From the NCBI RefSeq assembly GCF_026210795.1, contig NC_089445.1, forward strand, positions 1,054,001-1,118,000: a stretch of DNA of 64,000 nucleotides, read 5' to 3'. Each line of letters opens with the position of its first letter. The first letter of the stretch is position 1. Shown piece by piece: positions 57,725 through 64,000 of this stretch. This stretch comes from Rhizophagus irregularis. Lineage: Eukaryota > Glomeromycota > Glomeromycetes > Glomerales > Glomeraceae. The notes below the pieces were generated by a model that saw nothing but the letters and a program-made list of their open reading frames with translations, was not told the DNA's origin and made no database searches. The translations under genes and the position numbers were made by a program.

Positions 57725-58480
57725 GCACCTAAGACCCGTCGATTTAAAACTCATGTTTACTGAAAGAATTAATTGATAAAATGTATTATATATAGTACTT
57801 TCATTTATTGTTTTAGTATGTAATAAAATTAATACGTGACATGTGTAAAATAACAAGTTAAAAAATTACGTAAAATGAATAAATAGACAAAATTAAAGAT
57901 CTATGCGTGACGCTAACAAAAAACTTTTTTTGTTTTTTTTTAATTTCTCTCGTACAGGATGTAAATTGTAAAATTTTATATACATATTAGAAAATTAATC
58001 ATGTGAAAAAAGTGGACTCTTCTCATTATGTTTCATCATAGTTTATTACGAAAGAGAAGATTATTTCCCTAATATAAATTAAACAAGGACACTATTATAA
58101 ATTCGATTTAAATAAATTGTATAGTGATGTTTTATTGTATATAATTGATACAGAAACCTTTTTATATATATATTTTATGTACAATACTTGTACAATACGG
58201 ACAATTGAAGATTAAGATAATCTGACACGATTGCGTAACATAGTTTACTTTTTCATGATATAAATACTCGGGGAATTTTTCATGCAAACAATATTAATCA
58301 CTTGATAAATTAATTCTTTTACTTTTTAAATTATTTTTCGAAGTATCATTATAATCCACCAATCAAGGATGAATTCAGTAAGGTTTTTACAAGTATATAT
58401 ATACCCTCAAAAAATTCTTTCAAACTTCTTTTTAACTTACTTCTTTCTTTTAACTTACGTTCGTTCATTTTTATAGAAAT
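57725..58480. other. Intergenic DNA upstream of the second CRN-like pseudogene
   Basis: AT-rich. The last 60 bp (TTCTTTTTAACTTACTTC and similar) is a pyrimidine-rich leader immediately before the pseudogene's ATG, like the leader before the intact CRN gene at 1,980. Confidence 0.4.
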
Positions 58481-58489
58481 CTCACCGTA

Positions 58490-61080
58490 ATGGAAGCATT
58501 ATTCAATTGTTTATTTCTAAACACCGATAGTTTAATTCCAATTCCCATTTATAATAATGATAATGGAAGTTTCGTCGAGTTTGGTAAAATAAAATACCCC
58601 TTAGAATTACTCCCCGTCGCACTTCATAGGGAATTTCTCGCTGATAGGAAGATGTTAAAAATATTAGAGATATGAAACTTTGGAGAGTTAATGCCAAGGA
58701 AGAAGATATAAAAAGTGTTTCTACCGAAGAATACATTGTACAAAAACTTCATGGAGAAGAAATGGAACCTCATAAACCGTTTAAAGACTATTTTAAAGAT
58801 GAATTAGACAATAAAAAATTTTGTAGTATCTAACATCCACATCATCACCATAATCCCCGCCACTGGTAAGTGTTTTCCAATGTTTTACCTCTCGAACCAG
58901 ATATTTGCATCGACTGGAACGATGTTACTTCTATCTACGAGTAGATACAACAATTCACATTGGGACGTGGTAAAAACCGAGTATGTCTTTTAGCATTGTT
59001 ATCTTTCCAATTATGTGTTTCTTGGCTCCTCTGGCTAAAATTGAACTAACATTTCAGCTCGTTAAAACCTTTGGAACTTAAGAAGGCTCCATCGATACCC
59101 TCAGGAATGGTAGCATAACGAAAATTGTGATCAAGAAGTGATTTGAATATTGTAATGTGGATGACAAATACTTTCATCCAATCCTCGTCTTAGCTGGTGG
59201 AACTGAACTGGAAAGAGTAGATTTCTTGATGAAATCGAAAGTTTGCTTAGGCATTGTATCAATGAATCTGATGAGAAAATACGTAATGATTTTGCAAACT
59301 TGGTCGTCATAAGCACCACCTATGAGAATGGAAGCGCTGCTAATATTGAAGATATAAGAATTAGAAAAAAATTGGCGATGAGAAAGTAATTAACGGCCAT
59401 ACATCTCTTGCTCTACGTATTCTGTTTGAGTATTTCCAACCGCAACTCATTGTTGGAAATTTCACTTTTTCCAGTTTTAATACACTTTGCGAACGTTCAA
59501 ATGTTGCTGACTTACCTTAGATACTGTTGTATATGTTGACTTTATTAAACAAAGGAAACAAGAAACAATTTCTATCCTTTACTGGATCTGGTCCTTGGAA
59601 TTGACGAGTTAAATCATTTGCACGATTTGCAAAATAAATCCTGTAAGGAATTAATAAAATCCATTGGAGGAATTATGTGTAAACCACCTGCAAACATTTA
59701 TTTCATTCCTATCCTGGCTGGAACGATTAAAGAACCCATAAAAAATTATACTTCAGGTTCTATGCATGAACCACTTTTCCTTCCACTACGCTTACTTAAT
59801 GATAGTGATTCAATCAATATTGGTAAGAATATGAAATTGTTTGATGATGACGTGCATCCATATTTTTGAATAAGTATTGCAGATGTCGGCGGACATGTGA
59901 TAACATTGGAGTATTATTATGATCGTTTTAAAGATCAATTATCAAAAAGGACGGAAGAAATAAAAGGAACAAGAAGCGGAAAAACTAGAAACAGCTCTTT
60001 GTAACATGGATATCGGGAAATCATGGCTCATATCAAATTCAGATATGGTCTTGATAATTCACGTTCTTTTTCTGTACCTCTCGCAAAGGCCATATTGGGC
60101 CTGCCGGTTAAAAAGATGGATGTGGTTAAAACAGAGGAAAAAAATGATGTGTATAATGAAGAAAAGATCTTTACCTATGAAGATCTTAGTTCTATGGGAG
60201 TTGTGTACCTGGTTCCGATAAAGAATAATGACTACCTTATTCGCTTACCCTACTTATGGGCATCTGCAATCATTGATAACTCCAGTGACAAAAGGTTATT
60301 GTATTGGAAATCCATGTTATGTTATGATTAGCCGATGAATTGGCAAGATTTTGAGGATTTTAATGCCAGATACTGGGCATTACGCCTCAGTCTTTTTCGT
60401 TTACTAGGATATGAGAAAGACTCTATTTAAGGGTGCGCATTTTTCCCATACTTTTCCGAATGTTAAAGTTGCCTTGCCTGATGTTGAAGATATCAAATTG
60501 TATAAATTAAATCATCGATATCCAGGTATTATGTTTTGCAGATTTCGTCTAATATAAAGTTGCATCAATCTCAAACTTCAATCTAATGTAATTTAGTCAC
60601 TCAATCCTACGAGAAAACCCCAGTGAAATATGAAAACATGAAGGAAATAAGAAACGGTTATCTCGACCTTGATTTACTGAAGAATGATAATATCAAGAAA
60701 TACATTGGTTGTGTCTTTCTTAATGCGGCTGGGAAACTTGGGATATCTTTGGGTTTCTTAATGACGAAAGTCTAGAAATTTGTTGCTTATTTACATATGC
60801 AAGTCGAGCACAATTTGCGTCTGGTATGTTTGTAATTGGAATTCCTTCGATCATAATATCTGCTAATGCATTCTCTATTATTTTACATAGCAACGAAAAA
60901 GTATATCTCAATCCAGCACCTGTTGAGTCACTTACATTTCTTGGCTTCAATGAGAATGAGAGTGCTAACATATTTCTTAAACGCAGAGAACGTCCTTTTG
61001 ACAGTGTTGATGATTTGATAGAAGGGCTTAACATTGGCGATGAGAGACTTAAAAAGTTGAAGCTTGATGATAGGGCTTGA
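58490..61080 (+). pseudogene. CRN-like pseudogene (copy 2), near full length
   Basis: The N-terminus reads MEALFNCLFLNTDSLIPIPI with a longer header than the copy at 46,684, then EEYIVQKLHGEE. The P-loop region (about 59,190-59,230) has lost the frame within the Walker A itself. Later pieces in changing frames include IYFIPILAGTIKEPIKNYTS (59,695), RSFSVPLAKAILGLPVKKMD (60,060) and VVYLVPIKNNDYLIRLPYLW (60,198). A long open C-terminal part from 60,826 ends in DERLKKLKLDDRA. The order fits header, NTPase and C-terminal domain of the CRN family. Multiple frameshifts and stops make it non-functional. The 3' third is best preserved. Confidence 0.8.
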
Positions 61081-61379
61081 TGATAGGGTTGATTTTGGTA
61101 AATTTAAATATTAAGTTTTTTTTAATGTACGCGTGACGCGTTCTTTATTAATAGAATTTTGATACATCAAAAAGCTCTATCAATTAACGGTCACCCATAA
61201 GACCAACCAAATGTGTACATTTAAATAAAATGATAGCTACCAAGCTAACGAATTACAAAATTTAAAAAATGATACTAAGCCTAATATTAAAACCAAAAAT
61301 AAAATATCAATGAGAATAAAAATAACCCATTTCCATTATTATCATATCATATCGAATAAATTTAAAAATAAAAACAAAC

Positions 61380-62360
61380 TAAATATAAAAATAAAAATGA
61401 AAATGAAAATGAAAATGAAAATGAAAATTAGACCAAAATAATTCCTCCAAAAAATTCATCCTTTTAGAGCGCTGGCCGTGTAGTATTAATTAGACTGTAA
61501 TGGCCAGTCGATTAAAACTCGACGTTGCATGATATGCCCAATGCGGGATCAAATTCAATTTGATGTATGTTGTTAAAGATCTCGCCATTATTGAATACGC
61601 GGCCCTTAATCTAGATCGTTCTGTCAATTGGCAGCGTTCGTTCCTGTCGTGACGTAACTACGGCTGATAACCATCTATATTATCATCATCTCTAGATGAA
61701 CGAGAATGCCGGTTTCTGATCTTTGGCTACTTAAACCACCCCGCTCCCGAGTGTTGTGCTTTGACGTTTGAATAATGTTATGAGCTTTTTCCTAACTGAT
61801 GATGAGTTCGCACTTGTTCTTCCAAATCAGGTCTTTGAAGAGATGCGCCGATTACGCCGATGTAGCTGATAATTTCAAAGATCTCCTAATTTTATCGACT
61901 CCCTTCCCAACAATTTGATGACGGTTCGGTGTATTATGTCCTCAGTGATAGAATTTTTGTTGCGTTTCCACAGCTTCGTCCCGTAGATTGGTGTATATCG
62001 TTTTCTATTCTGCGAGGTATTTAGGGCAATGCAGCGATAAATCTTCGGTATCCGATATGGACAGTTGAGTTGGGCGTAAAGGTCTGGCCTTCTCTGTTTC
62101 AATATTTTAGCAGTCGGGAGAACCTTGTGTATTATTTTAACAAGATATGCAAAGAACCGATGTAGAGGAGCCGTGAGTAGTGTTATAAAAATGGCAGCAA
62201 GTTCCGCTCTTGTTGAAGACGGTCACAGAGATAAACTCGCGCTGGCTGATCTTTTAGTCTCTTTGAAGGTTGATAATCATGTTGGAAAGTTATCCTTAAC
62301 TCTAAATTTCATCGTTGGTCCCATCTTCCTTCCACTAAGTTTTCTTTAATATGTTCCTCT
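61380..62360 (-). pseudogene. LINE-like element 3' remnant (RNase H fragment) with microsatellite tail
   Basis: On the minus strand, SSTRAELAAIFITLLTAP (about 62,210) is the TRAEL motif typical of RNase H domains in non-LTR retroelements. The middle of that domain is missing. LPTAKILKQRRPDLYAQLNC and PYR follow (about 62,110-62,035), resembling the LPT...LY...C region after RNase H in such elements. IPKIYRCIALN then continues to a stop at 61,875, beyond which frames are broken. At the presumed 3' end (about 61,390-61,425) the minus strand has about six TTTTCA units, like a LINE tail. The region is less AT-rich than its flanks. Coding strand and class are inferred. Confidence 0.5.
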
Positions 62361-62573
62361 TCAGAAAATTTCGTTTTGAGTTCAACTTTCTAAAGATTCA
62401 TTACAGCCAGAACTATTTAAATTCTTTTTCGTAAATTGGATAAGCATTTTGGGATCTATTATGGTAAAGTCACTAATTAACTTTGAAAATATCGTTAAAT
62501 GTGCCACCTCAATTTAATGACATTTCTAATTTGTATACTACCATTTTATAAAATTTATTTGATATATATATAT

Positions 62574-62692
62574 TGAAGAGGTAAAATTGGTTTAAAGAGA
62601 AATTTTGACGAGGTAAAATAAAAGTTTTGGTTTAAAAAGAAATTTTGAAGAGGTAAAATAAAAGTTTTGATTTAAAGGATGAAAGCTTATAA
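62574..62692. repeat. Minisatellite, about three units of 35-40 bp
   Basis: GA(A/C)GAGGTAAAAT...GGTTTAAA(G/A)AGAAATTTTGA repeats starting near 62,574, 62,610 and 62,650. The second and third units add AAAAGTTTTG. Confidence 0.75.
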
Positions 62693-62699
62693 AAAATTT

Positions 62700-63400
62700 G
62701 AGAGCGTGTATAGACCTTTTGAATATATTGTGATTAATAATAATAAGATCTTAGACTCTTGATTGATTGGTGACTTATTATAACGAAATACAAAAAATAA
62801 CGTAAATATATAATTATTCAGTAAAATTTTTGTGCAAAAAAAAAAGAAATTTTTTCATTTGAATTGATTCTCCGATTTTCGTGTATCGCGTATTTTTACT
62901 AATGTGGCTTTTCGTAAGATCAACCTACTTTGTGTGATGTATAATTCAACCCAACCAAGCCACTGTAGCCACTGTATTAAAACATTATGAATAATTTTCT
63001 GAGTTACAAGATACAATCTTAATAATATTTTGATATACTGTATTTACTAAACATTCACTCAATAACTGTACATTAGCTAGATATACAATATAATATTTAT
63101 TATTATAATAATATTAATAAAATATGAAATAAAATTTAATAAATTTTACGAATAATCAATATTCTTTTATCTTAAAACTATTTATCTTAAATGTTTATCT
63201 TAAAATCCTTATCTTAAAATAAAGTAAAATAAAAAAAATATATATATATATATATATACCGAATAATAAGAATTATAAAGAAAAATTGGAAATGAAGTTA
63301 AATCTTTCTTTTCATAATGAAAAAAAAAACTATTGCAATAGAAAAAAAATTTTTACAACTATTAAACCATAGAAAAAAAAACCCTCCTATAATAATTACA
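62700..63400. other. Downstream region of the MATA-HMG gene, AT-rich
   Basis: No gene. TATA dinucleotide run at 63,237-63,258 and several ATCTTAAAAT words at 63,160-63,225. Confidence 0.4.
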
Positions 63401-63404
63401 AATT

Positions 63405-63998
63405 TTATGGACCTTGGAAAGAACGACACATAAATCTATCGTAATTATCAGATTCTGATAAAATAGCATCGATGGAAGGTAAAACTAATTGAGAAGAAGA
63501 ATTATTACTATTATAAGAAGAGTATATTTGTGATGTAGGTGAATTAGATCCACTCGTAGTAGAAATGGTAGAAATTGAAGAAAATCCAGGATGATGATAA
63601 TTGAATAATTGTGGAACAAATTTTCTTTGTGCATCTTGATAATTAAAAGTATTTGAGGCAAAGAGAAAGTCGTCATCAAAATCATGATTGAGAATAGGTT
63701 TGTGAGAGCGCTTTTTTTTAGGTTTGAATACATAACCAGGATAAGTGCGTTCGTGAACTTTTTTCGCTAAATCAGCGATTAATTTATAAATATTCTTAAC
63801 CTCTTGAGACTCAGAACTCCACCACTTTCCAGCATTACTTGAAACATAAGATAAATTTGAAGAAATTTCAGGACCATAATTTGTAGTTAACTTTGACATA
63901 AAGTCCCGACGGTAAATGAGAAAAGAGTTTTGTGGCCTTGGAGGAGTATTTCCTTTACGAGATTTTCTCTTGGGACTTATCAAATATTCTATTGGCAT
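63405..63998 (-). CDS. MATA-HMG box protein (197 aa, possibly partial at the window edge)
   Basis: A high-mobility-group DNA-binding domain lies at about residues 20-91. Conserved text is PPRPQNSFLIYRRDF, then SSNAGKWWSSESQEVKNIY and KVHERTYPGYVFKP, followed by a basic KPKKKRSHK likely to act as nuclear signal. This is the MATA-HMG type (RPxNxFxIYRRD), related to fungal mating-type and SRY-like regulators and strongly expanded in Rhizophagus. The C-terminal half is Ser/Asn-rich (TTSGSNSPTSQIYSSYNSNN), as in activation or linker regions. The Met is only two bases from the window end, so an upstream extension or exon cannot be excluded. Probably a nuclear transcription factor. Confidence 0.85.
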   Translation of the reverse strand: MPIEYLISPKRKSRKGNTPPRPQNSFLIYRRDFMSKLTTNYGPEISSNLSYVSSNAGKWWSSESQEVKNIYKLIADLAKKVHERTYPGYVFKPKKKRSHKPILNHDFDDDFLFASNTFNYQDAQRKFVPQLFNYHHPGFSSISTISTTSGSNSPTSQIYSSYNSNNSSSQLVLPSIDAILSESDNYDRFMCRSFQGP

Positions 63999-64000
63999 GG

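Noticed and set aside
61080-61380. Possible continuation of the CRN-like pseudogene downstream
   Set aside because: The frame ends with a charged C-terminus at 61,080; the following sequence is AT-rich with no family text.
63485-63733. 82-codon minus ORF inside the MATA-HMG gene
   Set aside because: Out-of-frame shadow of the HMG protein's Ser/Asn-rich tail.

Overview
The window looks like nuclear DNA of an arbuscular mycorrhizal fungus (Glomeromycotina, most like Rhizophagus). Non-coding DNA is extremely AT-rich and full of homopolymer runs. Genes have short GT-AG introns of about 65-212 bp. The families present are ones known to be expanded in these fungi: TKL-like kinases with an N-terminal zinc ribbon, Crinkler (CRN)-type proteins and MATA-HMG box proteins. 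This assignment rests on family content and composition, not on a database match.

Layout. 1-1,030: a small unknown gene and a near-perfect 93-bp hairpin. 1,980-5,049: a six-exon, intact CRN-like gene (SAM, ubiquitin-like header, P-loop NTPase, PD-(D/E)XK-like nuclease). 6,463-7,781: kinase-like gene K1. 7,800-13,000: gene-poor DNA with foldback/MITE elements. 13,835-15,085: one arm of an inverted duplication (partner at 34,928-35,965) carrying a clean MITE insertion. 15,545-17,530 and 24,690-28,990: two copies of a block holding a gene for an unrecognised internally repeated protein; the kinase in the block is decayed in the second copy and deleted in the first. 20,885-21,900: nitrate transporter pseudogene between two MITEs of one family. 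31,992-33,468: kinase-like gene K3. 39,305-40,680 and 56,020-57,720: a direct segmental duplication, the second copy hit by further MITEs. 42,780-43,860: a degraded, less AT-rich coding relic. 44,819-45,073: a tiny two-exon gene for a Kex2-processed secreted peptide precursor of alpha-pheromone type. 46,213-47,600 and 58,490-61,080: decayed CRN copies. 48,360-49,182: satellite-like tandem repeats. 52,814-54,246: kinase-like gene K4. 61,380-62,360: remnant of a LINE-like element. 63,405-63,998: MATA-HMG gene at the window edge.

How the genes may work together. There is no operon-like organisation. The kinases K1, K3 and K4 are intact but all have Asn where the catalytic-loop Asp of HRD should be, so they look like a maintained pseudokinase lineage. 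The pheromone-like precursor and the MATA-HMG protein would both fit mating or cell-identity signalling, but the sequence shows only that they lie about 18 kb apart. The strongest candidate for an undescribed system is the 49-residue peptide precursor, which is too short to be found by ordinary ORF scanning.

Mobile elements shape the rest. Two MITE insertions (14,539-14,776 and 56,555-57,046) have their empty sites preserved in paralogous DNA elsewhere in the window, so target duplication (8 bp and TTAA) can be read directly. At least three full copies of a second TTAA-flanked family, a 700-bp near-perfect palindrome and several small foldbacks are also present.
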